Source of the DNA: Knoxdaviesia capensis
Taxonomy: Eukaryota; Ascomycota; Sordariomycetes; Microascales; Gondwanamycetaceae
NCBI GenBank assembly: GCA_001510575.1
Contig: LNGK01000012.1
Coordinates: 456,389-520,388, forward strand
DNA: 64,000 nt
Direction: 5' to 3'
Part shown: piece after piece, positions 10,733 through 21,361 of the stretch
Layout: each line of letters opens with the position of its first letter
How positions within the stretch are numbered: the stretch's first letter is position 1
Translations under genes and position numbers: made by a program
Notes under the pieces: model-generated
Told to the model about the DNA's origin: nothing
Database searches by the model: none
Seen by the model: the letters and a program-made list of their open reading frames with translations, nothing else

Positions 10733-12008
10733 CTACTCATCCGTGTCGTTCTCTGCCTGTGTTGCCGTTGCCCCCGGTGCCTCCACACCCTGCACGCCTT
10801 CGTGCCCGAACGATGCGGCAATCTGCCGCTCGGTCGCCTCGTTGATCCCGCCGGTAGCCCGGTACACGGCGCGCACGAACCCCGCCGCGCCCGACGTGCC
10901 AACCTCCTCCAGGCCACGTGGACCTACCCGCCAGCTCGTGTTGAAGTCGTCGGATACTGACGCCGTGGCCCCGCCGCGCTCGACCTTCTTCACAATGTAG
11001 CCTTGGCGCTCCATGCGCGTCAAGACATCCTCGGTCTTGTCGGTGCGGAAGCGCTGGTTCGCGTTCACCCGTGTCAGGTACTTCAGCATCTTGGCGTCGG
11101 TGATCTCGCCGCCGTTGGCTAGCACAATGGTTATCACGAGGGTGTAGAACCCCACGTACGATGCCTCGGCTTCGGTGCTAGGTGCTTTGGCTGGTGGAAT
11201 GATGGTCGGTGTGCGGTATGCGGGTGGGAGCGCCGTGGTGAGAATCCACGTCTCGGAGGACTTTTGTTGGGAATTGGCATTCGCGGCTGAACCGGAGTTG
11301 AGATTATCGAGTGGATTAGCATATAGATTCCAAGACAAAAATATACTGCCTTCTGATTTGTGAACATACCCTTGCGCTTCTCTTCCATTGTCAGCTTCTC
11401 TCGCACGGGCAAGAGTTCCATTTGCATTCCGAATACATTTTTCAGGTCGCGCTGTGCGATATCGAACACTTGACGGAACGCTCGCGGGTGATCTCCCAAC
11501 ACTATCCAAACGGCACACATAAAAATGTTAGACACACGCAAACATGCACACAAACAGACGAGTGTCTCTTCCTCGTTGTTTGGTCATTGCCCCGCACTCA
11601 CCCTTATCCCGGATGGCCTGTCTCCGGATCGGTACTCGGGCGAACTCGCACGACAATGCGTATCTAACCAGTTTCTTTGCTAGCTGTTCTTCAATGGTGT
11701 CCATAGGTGTGTCAAGATCCATTACGGAAACGCCTTCCTGGTTGCTGGCGTCATTCCCATCAAGCTCAGTATCGTCGTGCTCGGGTACAGCTTGTCGGCG
11801 GCGACTTTGGTGTTGCGGGGCGCGCTGGCGACCATCGTGGTCGTCGTCATCGTCGTCCTGAAAATTCCAAACGCCATGGATCTGTTAACCTTCATGATTG
11901 CGCCTTCGACGGAGCGTTTCCTCGAGAAAACCACTCCATGGAACCTCCAAACTCCGACAAATAAAATGGGGGAAAACTCACGGCTCTCCGTCTGCGTCTG
12001 CTGGACAT
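10733..12008 (-). CDS. NSE3: Nse3, MAGE-domain subunit of the SMC5/6 complex, 322 aa, four exons
   Basis: This is the MAGE-domain subunit that, with Nse1 and Nse4, forms the kleisin-side subcomplex of SMC5/6 and acts in DNA repair and chromosome segregation. Exons (minus strand) are 11982-12008, 11602-11857, 11370-11501 and 10733-11286. The introns are 124, 100 and 83 nt with GTGAGT, GTGAGT and GTATGT donors, and the phases join exactly. Exon 1 encodes only MSSRRRRRA and is followed by an Asp run. MAGE features include AKKLVRYALSCEFARVPIRR, a winged-helix-like segment (GFYTLVITIVLANGGEI) and the near-invariant WRVGPRG close to the C-terminus. The short basic/acidic N-terminus is normal for fungal members. 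The gene is divergent from the Sls1-type gene, with 554 bases between the start codons. Confidence 0.9.
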
Positions 12009-12562
12009 CGCTGCGCCTGTAAATGATCTGCTGTGGTTTAAAAACGCGTGAAAGTGGGAAGGTTATGCAAGGTGAATCTTTCCTACAGAGCAATGCAATG
12101 AAGACTGGACAGGGAGATAAATTCAATGAAACAAAGAGAAATTCTTGAGCATCAGTGTGGAGACAAATATATTGTGAAAGATCTATTCAAAGCTCGAGAA
12201 CTCAAGATCACACGCCTCGACCATTCCACTCTATTCACTTCTGACATGGAAAGGAACAGCGCGCTTCTGGAACCGCGCTTATCGATAAGCGTGTTAGTGT
12301 GACGGCCCGGCAAAGAAATTGGCAGCTGCCAGGATCTAAGAGAAAAAAGTTCAGGTGTAGTGCGTGCAAGAGGTCGCGACAAACCTTTCACGACGTCAAA
12401 TCGAACAGGCTGACCGATTACAACCAGCTCTCCTTATTTTCATGTACCTTTAATTGACTTGAAGATAGATGGTGTCCAGTATCTCTACTCATTAACTCGA
12501 ATGGCTTCACCAAGATTATAACCCCCCTGCTCTCCTCTCTTCAAACTCCCCTTTTCGCTGCA
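12009..12562. promoter_or_regulatory. Divergent promoter region between NSE3 and the Sls1-type gene
   Basis: This 554-bp spacer must hold the start sites of both genes. No TATA box, RNA gene or extra reading frame stands out. Confidence 0.5.
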
Positions 12563-15500
12563 ATGCTCTCCGTCGCGCGATCGTCCACTCCGCGCGTTTG
12601 CTTGCGATGCCTCTCCCGACGAACTGGCTCACCAAGGCCGCTCCTCGCCGCGACTTCTTCTCTCCTCTCTCTACAAGCATCTCCGGCGCCTTCGTCGAAC
12701 CGGCTATACAGCTCTGAAAAATGGAACCCATTTGATCTGCCGGCGACAGGAAGTGAGCCTGCCGCCGCCGAATCTCCGTCTTCCACGAAGCGAGTAGCTC
12801 CGTCCACTCCCTCCTCGGAGGAAAACATCCACCCTTTTTTCCGCAATGCAGTAGCCACCGACAAGCCCCTTCGCTCGCGACATAAACTGAACCTTTTTGG
12901 TCGACCCGCAGAAGGCGGCGAACCCGCGGGCCTTGAATCTGAACCTACCAAGAGACCTGCACCTCCGTCAACCGCCCGATCTGACGATGAGAACCTCCAC
13001 CCTTTCTTCCGCGGCGCAGTGGCTACCGAGAAGCCTACGAGCCCGCAACACACCCAAATTCTATTTAATCGTCCGGCGGCGGACGAGCCGACCAGTTCCG
13101 AATCCAGTGATCCAGACGCTTCCCCAGTCGTCCTCGCCGAGTCCTCTAATAATGAGGGCCTCGATAATCCCCCCCACGACTCGATCGCTACCGAACAGAC
13201 CCCTAGCCTGCGCCACGAGCCGAAACCGCGAAAGAAGTACCGTAACCGGCGTCCCGGCCACCGCGTATCGCTAGAAGCCGAACCGATCGCGATCGACATC
13301 CTCGGCCGCCGCGCCCACGCCATCGTCATGCGCGACAGCGCCGACGATAAGCGAGCCAGTGCGCCCGAGGTGGTGCTTGACAGTCTGTCAGTTGCCAGCG
13401 AGGGGGAGATTCAGCAGCTGCTGCACGAGCAACAGACCGATGCGACCGAAGACGACGTGCGGCGGAACATTGAAGAGCTGCGCCCGCGGACAAGGGTTCA
13501 GCAGCCGGTTGTGTCTGCCGCCGGCGCAGGCCCCATCATTCTCGAAGCTGACTTCAATGCCCTAAAGAAGACTCTCCAAGACGGGTTCACCTTGCGCCAG
13601 CTACAGGATTATACGGCCTGGCTCACTGCTGGGTACGGCAGCCCAGTGCAGCCTGTGGAACGAGACTCGGAGACGAGAACCGCCTCGGAGCCGGGCGACG
13701 AGGACTCTTCACACCCACCGCAGAAGCCCAAGTTTCCTTGGATCATCAAACAGTACGGGTGGACGCCCAAACGGGTTGTCGTTGGGGATACGTCACACAA
13801 GGAATCAATGGTACTGTCGATTTTGCGCGACCATTGGAGGATACAGATCCAAGAATACGTGTTTGGAAAGGGAAAACTCGACGTCAAGGTTGGCCAGCGG
13901 ATAGTCCAGCTATTGCAGCGTAAGGATTTTCATCTCACATCTACCTTTTCCGTGTCTCTCTGTTTTTATGCACGCACTGACAGTCCCCTCTTTTCTTTGT
14001 TTGTTCATTAGATAACAACGGTAGACTACTCGACTCCCTCAAGGCCGAGTTCGCAGACTCGGGCGAGCAGATCCGTGTCATCCCGGCCAAACAAAACATT
14101 CAAATCATCGCCACCCAGGCCAAATCCTTCGCTATCCTCGCTGCTATCAACGACCACGCTAGCCGCATACGGGAGGGCATTGTACCGCTTCATCTGTTCG
14201 GCGGCGCGAAACTGAGCCCGGAGGACCTGGCTGGACTCGCTCAGCTTACCGAGACATGGCTCAGCTACGTGTCCAGCAAGTCTGAAGTGCCTGCTGTAAG
14301 ATAACAATTCCTCTCCAATCTAGAACATGAAGGCTAAAAGCTAACGTCTCCTCCAGCTTTGCGTCCGTTGGCTCGCTGACCCGCACCAACCGTCAACCAG
14401 CACCGTCGAGACCATGAAGGACGTCGTTGCACGTCTAATCTTCGCAACCCTACGTCCGTCACACACTACGAAATCCGCCATAGTTGTCCGCCCCACCAGC
14501 GGAGACTCCGACTCGCCAGCCCCGTCGCTGGAGGGCACCTCGTTCGTCGAGGACCACTCGGCCCCCAACACCCGGCCTTGGCATACCCAAATGCGCCGGT
14601 GGGCGCGCGCAGTTGCGCCGATACAGAGGCTTGATGCAGCCCTCGGTGATTGGGATCACGATACTACAGTTGAGGCTGTTGTGAAGAGTGTAGGCGAGGC
14701 CCTCAAGTGGCCACTTGACCCCCGTCTTCCATCTGGCATACAGACTCCGGAGTCTGCGACAGATGAAGAAGCTTCTGTGTGGCAGGGGCCTTACACACAG
14801 ACTACTGCGGTTTTCGGACACCTCCTTCACCCTGCGCCGACGACCGCCACCACGCCCAACACTCTATCGTCGTCGTCTCCAAGTTTCCTCGCGGCTGTCT
14901 CACCACACCCGTTCTCGATGACCGAGATCGACGTTGACGAAAACCCTGACGGCACACCCGCATTTTCCAGCACCATTGTACTTCACTTTGCCCCCATTGC
15001 TTCATCCGATGGAACAACCCTGCCAGACCTGGAACTCCATCTGAGTATACCTGCTACTGCATCCCCAGGCCCGCTATCCTGGAACACGACCCCCAAGCGA
15101 CTACTGGCGGTCGCCGCCCAGCACGAGATCGATATTCTGTCTCCTGCTCACGCTGTAGATGCTCAGATTGTACAGAGACGCGTGTTCGAACTATGCCACC
15201 CTGATCTCGCCGTATCCCCCGCACCCAAGCCGTCTGCGCCTGTTGAGAGTACCGCACTTGCTGAGGACACGACCCCTGCGGAGGAATCGGGCGACGTGGC
15301 TGCTCCGGTCGCGGCCCCCGAGACCATAGCCTCCACCCCCGATCCCCCGCAAGAGCCCTCCGCAGTCTCGCCCCTCCGAGCCTTCTTCGAAGCCTCAACC
15401 TTCGACCTCCATACCGGCATCCTACGCACCCCTCCCGTCCTCGAAATCGCCGTCCCCATCTCCCCAGGCAGCGCCGATACTCACCGGACACCACTACTCC

Positions 15501-15796
15501 CTACATCCTACCTCTTCACCGGACTCGAAATGCGCCAGGCTGTGCGCGCCACCGCCTTCCAAAACGTCTCGGGCCACACACTCGAATTCACTAGCGTCGA
15601 GGCCGGTCTGCATGGCGGCCGCCGTGCTGAAGTGTCTTTGGCCCTTGGGCAGCCCGGTTCGGAGGGCAAGGACGCCGGTATTGAAGAGTCCACCGCTGCT
15701 ACTGACGGAGCCGCTCGTGTATTCGCAGAAACTGTGTATGATATTGTTGTTGGTGAAACATTTCCATGGCAAGGTTCAGTTTCTGGTCGGGCATAG
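12563..15796 (+). CDS. SLS1: Mitochondrial Sls1-type protein (inner-membrane regulator of mtDNA expression), 1026 aa
   Basis: Homologue of yeast Sls1, a mitochondrial inner-membrane protein that links mitochondrial transcription by Rpo41 to translation at the membrane. Exons are 12563-13919, 14012-14295 and 14357-15796, with introns of 92 and 61 nt. Splicing through phases 1 and 0 gives one continuous frame. The N-terminus (MLSVARSSTPRVCLRCLSRR) is a typical Arg/Ser-rich presequence. Residues 55-221 hold three degenerate 56-residue repeats. The conserved core begins near RVSLEAEPIAIDILGRRAHAI and includes ILEADFNALKKTLQDGFTLRQLQDYTAW and a WLSYVSSKSE segment. The Pro/Ala/Glu-rich stretch around 15200-15360 (after CHPDLAVSP) looks like a linker. 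The assignment rests on the overall plan and core motifs; the yeast protein is clearly shorter. Confidence 0.85.
12725..13225 (+). repeat. Three tandem ~56-residue repeats in the Sls1-type protein
   Basis: Residues 55-109, 110-165 and 166-221 align. Each opens with N/I-x-F-x-(L/R)-P-A, continues into an acidic Glu-Ser stretch, then (in the first two) H-PFFR-AVAT-(D/E)-KP and a short basic end. The third copy is the most diverged (PPHDSIATEQT). The repeat unit is about 165-168 bp. Confidence 0.75.
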
Positions 15797-16319
15797 CAAA
15801 CCCACCTTGTACGATATTAGTTTTCCTTTCCTTGTTTTAGCTGTGACGATAGGTAAAATGTATTATAGAGTATGTACGGAATCTACAGAGCATATAGAAT
15901 CAACTGTATTATATTGGGGCATTTGTGTTCGTAAGAATGGGCTGGTTTGGGTCCATAAATCTCTCCCTCAAGTGTGCGATGCCCATACTATGAATCCAGC
16001 CTACGAGTTCACTGTCTACGGCAGAAATACTATGAAGAGCTTCACACTCACGTTCGGCCAGGGTTGGTTATACGGAAAACAAGGCATTTCAAGAGAGAAA
16101 AAAGTCCATGTCATCAGAAACATAGGGAATCATCTAGAGACTCTATTTATTAACTAAAGCACAGCGTGAGAATTTTTGTCGCAGATTTTTTTCCGTAACC
16201 CGTTCCATCTCTCATTAAAGTTGTGCCATCGCAGCTTCGAAACAGAGTGCTCCCACACAAAAGAAAAACGCAGAAAAAAGAGGTAGGGAATGTAGGGGGG
16301 CATAAAAGAGTTCGTGCGT
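15797..16319. other. Convergent 3' spacer between the Sls1-type gene and tef1
   Basis: AT-rich 3' untranslated sequence of two genes transcribed toward each other. A frame that continues past the Sls1 stop is fortuitous and not protein-like. Confidence 0.6.
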
Positions 16320-18537
16320 TTACTTCTTGGCAGCCTTGGCAGCGGACTTGGTGACCTTGCCGCCAGTACCGGTCGACTTGACAACCGACTTGATGACACC
16401 GACAGCCACGGTCTGACGCATGTCACGGACGGCGAAACGGCCCAGGGGAGGGTAGTCGGTGAAAGGCTCAACGCACATGGGCTTGGAGGGAATCATCTTG
16501 ACGATGCAAGCATCACCAGACTTGACGAACTTGGGGGAGGCTTCGACCGACTTTCCGGTACGGCGGTCAATCTTCTCAAGGAGCTCAGAGAACTTGCAAG
16601 CAATGTGAGCGGTGTGGCAGTCAAGAACCGGGGCGTATCCAGCACCGATCTGGCCAGGGTGGTTCAGGACAATGACCTGAGCGTTGAACGACTCGGCACC
16701 GGCCGGGGGGTCGTTCTTGGAGTCACCGGCAACGTTTCCACGGCGAATTTCCTTAACGGAAACGTTCTTGACGTTGAAACCAACGTTGTCACCGGGGAGA
16801 CCCTCGGTGAGCTGCTCGTGGTGCATCTCGACCGACTTGACTTCAGTGGTGACACCAGAGGGGGCGAAGGTGACAATCATACCGGGCTTCAGGACACCGG
16901 TCTCGATACGGCCGACAGGGACCGTGCCGATACCACCGATCTTGTACACATCCTGGAGGGGAAGACGGAGGGGCTTCTCGGTGGGACGGGCAGGGGGCTG
17001 GATAGCGTCAATGGCCTCAAGGAGGGTCTTGCCGGTAACCTCGTTACCCTTGCCAATGTCCTTCTTCCAGCCCTTGTACCAGGGGCAGTTGGTCGAAGCA
17101 GCAAGCATGTTGTCTCCGTTGAATCCCGAGATGGGAACGAAGGCAACAGTCTTGGGGTTGTATCCAACCTTCTTGATGAAGTTGGAGGTCTCCTTGATGA
17201 TTTCCTCGAAACGGGCCTCGGACCAGTTGGTGGTGTCCATCTTGTTGATGGCAACAATCAGCTGTCTCACACCCAGGGTGAAGGCAAGCAGAGCGTGCTC
17301 ACGGGTCTGGCCATCCTTGGAGATACCAGCCTCAAACTCACCAGTACCGGCGGCGATAATCAGGATAGCGCAATCGGCCTGGGAAGTACCAGTGATCATG
17401 TTCTTGATGAAGTCACGATGGCCAGGGGCATCTGTTTAGTAGAAAAGGATAAATATACAGTTAGTGACTGGCTAGGAAAAAATCGCGGCATAATAGAAAC
17501 AAATGAATATCAAGGATCAACATACCAATGACGGTGACGTAGTACTTGGGAGTCTCGAACTTCCAGAGGGCAATATCGATAGTGATACCACGCTCACGCT
17601 CGGCCTTGAGCTTGTCAAGAACCCAGGCATACTTGAAGGAACCCTTTCCGAGTTCGGCAGCTTCCTGTGCAAAGTCGGTCAGTACGTGCCATGAAAAAAT
17701 CAAGGACAATTACATGCATGCTGCATGCTTGATTCTCGGCAGGAGAACGTGGAAAGACAAGGGTGGCAGATAATTGATTGGCTTGAGATGTAAGGGCGGT
17801 TTGGACTGGGGTTTCTGCATGCATATGCTGGCAGGGCCCAAAACAAAAAAAAAGTTTTGGCCTGATCGATCCAGACATGCCTGAGCCACAAAAAGTTTAT
17901 GGAGGGGTAAAATTTTTGAGGACCCCGCCACCCCGCCTAAACAGAGCTCAAACACCAAAAAAAATTGCACCCGGGGAAAATGTGCTGTAGAAAGGAGGGG
18001 GCAAAACCACATCCAGATCAGGAGAAAATGGAAAGAAAAGTATCAATGAACGAGGGGGTTTGGGGGGTACTTATTCTCGAACTTCTCGATGGTACGCTTG
18101 TCGATACCACCGCACTGGTAGATCAGATGGCCAGTCTGTGTTGAATCGAGTCAGTATGATAAGAACCAGATAGCCCATCTGTAACAGGAACCAGGGATCA
18201 AAAGCTTACAGTGGTCGACTTTCCAGAGTCGACGTGGCTATTGACATATCATCAGGTTAGATGACAACTGCCCATTTTCAGATGATTCTAAGATATTGAT
18301 TCCAAAGAGAAATACATACCCCTACAAAAGATAGTTAGTATGTATGATTTTTGAGTATAGCAGTATGAAGTCTGGCTGATCAGAAACTTACGATAACGAC
18401 GACGTTGATGTGAGTCTTATCCTCCTTACTATAGTGGGCAAAAACAGTTGACGTTAGAAAAGCAGATCTTGGAAATGAAGTTTGGGATTGATGGACGGCA
18501 AAGCCGGCATCGATGAAAGAATTGAAACTTACCCCAT
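16320..18537 (-). CDS. tef1: Translation elongation factor eEF1A (tef1), 461 aa, seven exons
   Basis: A GTPase that delivers aminoacyl-tRNA to the ribosomal A site. Exons (minus strand) are 18533-18537, 18392-18428, 18320-18321, 18210-18237, 18075-18135, 17526-17666 and 16320-17431. They sum to 1386 nt and give the 461-residue protein in perfect register. G-protein motifs are GHVDSGKST (15-23), DAPGHRDF (from 92) and NKMD, and the C-terminus is KSAAKAAKK, so the length is normal for fungi. Two features are odd. Exon 3 is two nucleotides long (GG, completing Gly15 with the next exon). Intron 5 (17667-18074, 408 nt) must be read as AT...AC to give the conserved FEKEAAEL junction, because no GT-AG combination there keeps the frame. 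The other introns are canonical, with CTAAC-like branch sites. Codon usage is strongly biased (AAG, GGT, ACC), fitting very high expression. Identity is certain; only the splice model carries doubt. Confidence 0.95.
17667..18074 (-). other. tef1: Putative U2-type AT-AC intron of tef1
   Basis: The exon boundaries read GAG-A|ATAAGTACC...TACTGACCGACTTTGCAC|AG-GAA-GCT. Removing AT...AC joins GAG AAG GAA (Glu-Lys-Glu) as in all eEF1A. ATAAGT matches a U2-type donor except at its first base. A CTGAC branch site lies about 15 nt before the AC. No U12-type ATATCCTT donor or TCCTTAAC branch is present. The alternative is loss of GG from an ancestral GAGAAG|GTAAGT donor, either as a real mutation or as an assembly error. 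Confidence 0.65.
18320..18321 (-). other. tef1: Two-nucleotide microexon (GG) of tef1
   Basis: The minus strand reads ...ATC|GTAAGT...CTAAC...TTTGTAG|GG|GTATGT...CTAAC...AATAG|CCAC. The upstream intron is 18322-18391 (70 nt) and the downstream one is 18238-18319 (82 nt). Both are complete, with their own branch sites. Without the GG, Gly15 of the invariant GHVDSGKST loop is lost and the frame breaks. Because the downstream donor stays intact beside the GG, either intron could be removed first. Confidence 0.8.
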
Positions 18538-20231
18538 TTTGGCGGTTGGATGATGAAAAAAAGATTGATGGTGGTTGTAAAAAAAGGTAGCTGAATGTCT
18601 CGCAAGATGGGAACTGGAGATGAGGTTAGTTGAAATTGTTCACGAGTTCATGAACTGAATGGAAATCGATGAAAGCAGGATGCAGAGAGGAGAGCAGACC
18701 GGCAGGGAGATGAGGGGGTATGAAGATGATGATGAAGGAAGAAGAAAAGGAAGAGAAGAGGAAGAGGGAGGAAAACAGGAAGGGAACACAGGAAGGGAAA
18801 ACAGGAAAAATACTCACTGTGCAGGTGGATTGCTAGAATTCCGGTGTGCAGACGAGGTTTGCAAGAAGAAAAAGTTTTCAAAGAAAGGTCCGGAGGTTGG
18901 AGAATAAATACTCTTTGGGAAGAAGAGAGAGGAAGGGAAACAATAGGGAGAAAAAAAACTGAGAGGGGTGGGTATGGTCGGAGGGGCGATGAAAAAAGAA
19001 TATTGAGCAGGAGCAAAAAAACTTTTTTTATCTGTGGAAGGAGGGGCATTTCTTTGGTACCTTCCCTGCTGTTTTTTTTCTGCCGTGCATGCCCTAAATT
19101 GGGTGCGTATCAAGTCAAAAAATGGCCAGGCTACCCAATCACATCACACCAAAACTTTTGTTGGCATGGTCGGTGAAGTACTATCTATATACATGGCGGG
19201 GTCAAAACATTTCAATAGCTGCCCCATACTGATTCTGAGTGACACCTAGTACCCTTAAAGTACCTATCAGGAAGATGTTTTGGTTTTTTTGTGTGTGCTT
19301 CAAAACAGTGCCTAACAACCCCACTATAGACTGACACTAGATATGAACGAACACAGAAAAAAAGTTCGCCTTCTAATGTTTGCCTAGCTAATATAGAAAG
19401 GTTTCCTTGAAGCGAAAACGTAGATCACCTACCTAAATGAAAATGTAAAAAAGACCCCAAATTCAGCAGCCAGCTATAGCTAGCTACAATTACTTTCAAA
19501 GGTCTCCCATCAGGGTCTCCTACCAGTTTTTTCAGACTAAGAGAAACACACCCCGCGTTTGTATCAGGGATAAAAATCCTGGAGCTGTGTAGCTGTGCTT
19601 ATCAATTGGAGGTGAATGGTCCAGTTCCGATACATTGTTCTGGTTGGCACAGCAAAGGACCTTGCCTTGTTACCCCGCCTGGCAGAGGACATGTATGATA
19701 TCTAAAGTCCGCGCAGTACGCCCTGGCATATGTGACTTCGGCCCTTCTGAGGCCAGAATAGAGACCTTGAAGTTACAAAGGTTTTCTTTTTATATGTATG
19801 CCTGGGCTCCAACATTGAAAAAGCAATGGCTTCTTCTATCATAATTCACGCCTTCCTCGATACTGCCGTCAGTAAGATCAGTTTATCACGAAGGAGATCG
19901 TCTCCTTCCTGAATGGCATATTTGGTCTGCAAAGGATAGGAGCGGCTCACCGGCTCAGGTAACAGTTGTCTTCTGGAAGATAGCGTCTGCGTCTGCGGCA
20001 GCCTCAGGCAATGCATTTGTGGTAGCACTTTTCACGGTGAGTCATGCCGCCTAGGGCGGAAGGAAGAGGGTAATTGCAATGCTTGCTTGCAATCAGAAGT
20101 AAGTTAAGCTTTCAACGGGTGTGGTCCTAGCTTTTGTGGCATCGGGCACCACTTGCAGCTTTTCGTTGGCATCACACAGCCCTCTGGAGGATGAGGAAGT
20201 GATATCAGGACATGTTGACTCGAGAACCTGT

Positions 20232-20565
20232 ATCTTGAATCAAGCGGACATGTCTGAACCCTGCAATTATAGGCTGGATGCTTTTTTCTTTTTTCTTTTG
20301 TAAACCGGTCGGCCAAGTTAGGAGGCGACTTTCAAGATGTGGATTGTGGCCTTCCGTGGTGTACACACTACCCCAACCCGTATCCTGGTAAGTGTTCAGT
20401 ATCTGGTGATATAAGAGTTCCTGGCTTGCCATCCAGGAATCAATCAACATGCCAGTCCTGATAAACGCCGGGCCGGCTGGCAAGTTTAGACGAAATTTGT
20501 GGCAAAGAACCGAGGAACTCTTTGGAATCATCTTGCAACAGCTCCGTGAATCTTGAATCAAGCGG
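20232..20565. repeat. 16-bp direct repeat, copies 318 bp apart
   Basis: ATCTTGAATCAAGCGG occurs at 20232-20247 and again at 20550-20565. It carries an internal inverted repeat (CTTGA/TCAAG). No element boundaries or coding sequence connect the two copies. Confidence 0.6.
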
Positions 20566-20788
20566 CTAAGCCTCGTAGCTCAGTCATACGATGCGTCGAA
20601 GGTTTGAACCGCGATGATTCATGTTGAAAATTCACCGCATGAGTCCTCGTCTCTAATCAATCTCGGATCCATCTTCAAGGAATAGGGTCTAGACCCAAGC
20701 ATCACTGAATCCAAACCGTTGTCGGCTCCCTCATGCCTGTCGACACAGCTCTCTGAGTTGACCTCCGAAGTTTTTGCTTCCGTTTGTA

Positions 20789-20805
20789 TTAGGGTTAGGG
20801 TTGGG
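20789..20805 (+). repeat. Interstitial telomere-like repeat
   Basis: TTAGGGTTAGGGTTGGG, that is, two exact TTAGGG units plus a partial one. It is too short to be a telomere and lies between housekeeping genes. It may be a Myb/telobox-type protein binding site or chance. Confidence 0.55.
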
Positions 20806-21361
20806 TGATAGCCCCACGCCAGAAACACGGATAGCCAGGAGTTGGAATGGATATCGTCCTGCTCTCTAGACACTTTTATGTTTCCATACATGCTCTAGCT
20901 ACCTGCCCTTTGAATTGTGAATCATAGTAACATGTGTCTCTGGATATCTGCTCATCGCGAAAGGTATTTCGGTATCACTGGCTATCTGTTGAACACACGT
21001 AACGTATTCATCCCGCGAGAGAAGAAAACGTAAACGAAGAAACTCAACCCAGCATCTAGCCCGACATCTATCCATTCTGAACTCCATCAGCTTTCATATG
21101 GCTATCTCTAAACCAACTCTAAACTTGGCACAGTCTGGACCGCGGGGCGATAAGATAAATGGCCGATAAATCCGGTGTATCTCCACGTGAATCATCACGT
21201 GACACGAACATCCCTTTCTGGAGGAGCCAGAATAAGCTTTAGCCATTAGCACCCGCAAAGTGCGACGTGTCGATGTTCGTTGGTGGTCTCCTTTCAACTA
21301 CCATCGTCATCTTCCCATCCAAACACCACCAAACACTCTTCCCACCCCAGTTGCCTCAGAC

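Larger units (their letters stand above)
18538..21361. promoter_or_regulatory. Divergent region between tef1 and the gamma-COP gene
   Basis: The first 500 bases beyond the tef1 ATG are purine-rich on the plus strand, that is, pyrimidine-rich in the tef1 sense, as expected for its strong promoter and leader. The remainder (about 19.1-21.2 kb) has mixed composition, with no protein-like frame and no convincing RNA gene. A short telomere-type repeat lies at 20789-20805 and a 16-bp direct repeat at 20232 and 20550. Confidence 0.5.

Noticed and set aside
16314..17531. A 405-codon plus-strand frame
   Set aside because: It is antisense to tef1, whose identity is certain. The long open antisense frame results from strong codon bias.
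18063..18076. A GT donor at GTACCC for the large tef1 intron
   Set aside because: Using it would insert extra residues and throw the highly conserved downstream exon out of frame with every nearby AG.
18238..18391. A stwintron (one intron nested in another's splice signals) in tef1
   Set aside because: Both introns have complete, separate signals and leave GG between them, so a microexon fits better than nesting.
20573..20615. tRNA-like boxes (TAGCTCAGT and GGTTTGAACC)
   Set aside because: The two boxes are only about 25 nt apart, too close for a tRNA, and no stems form.
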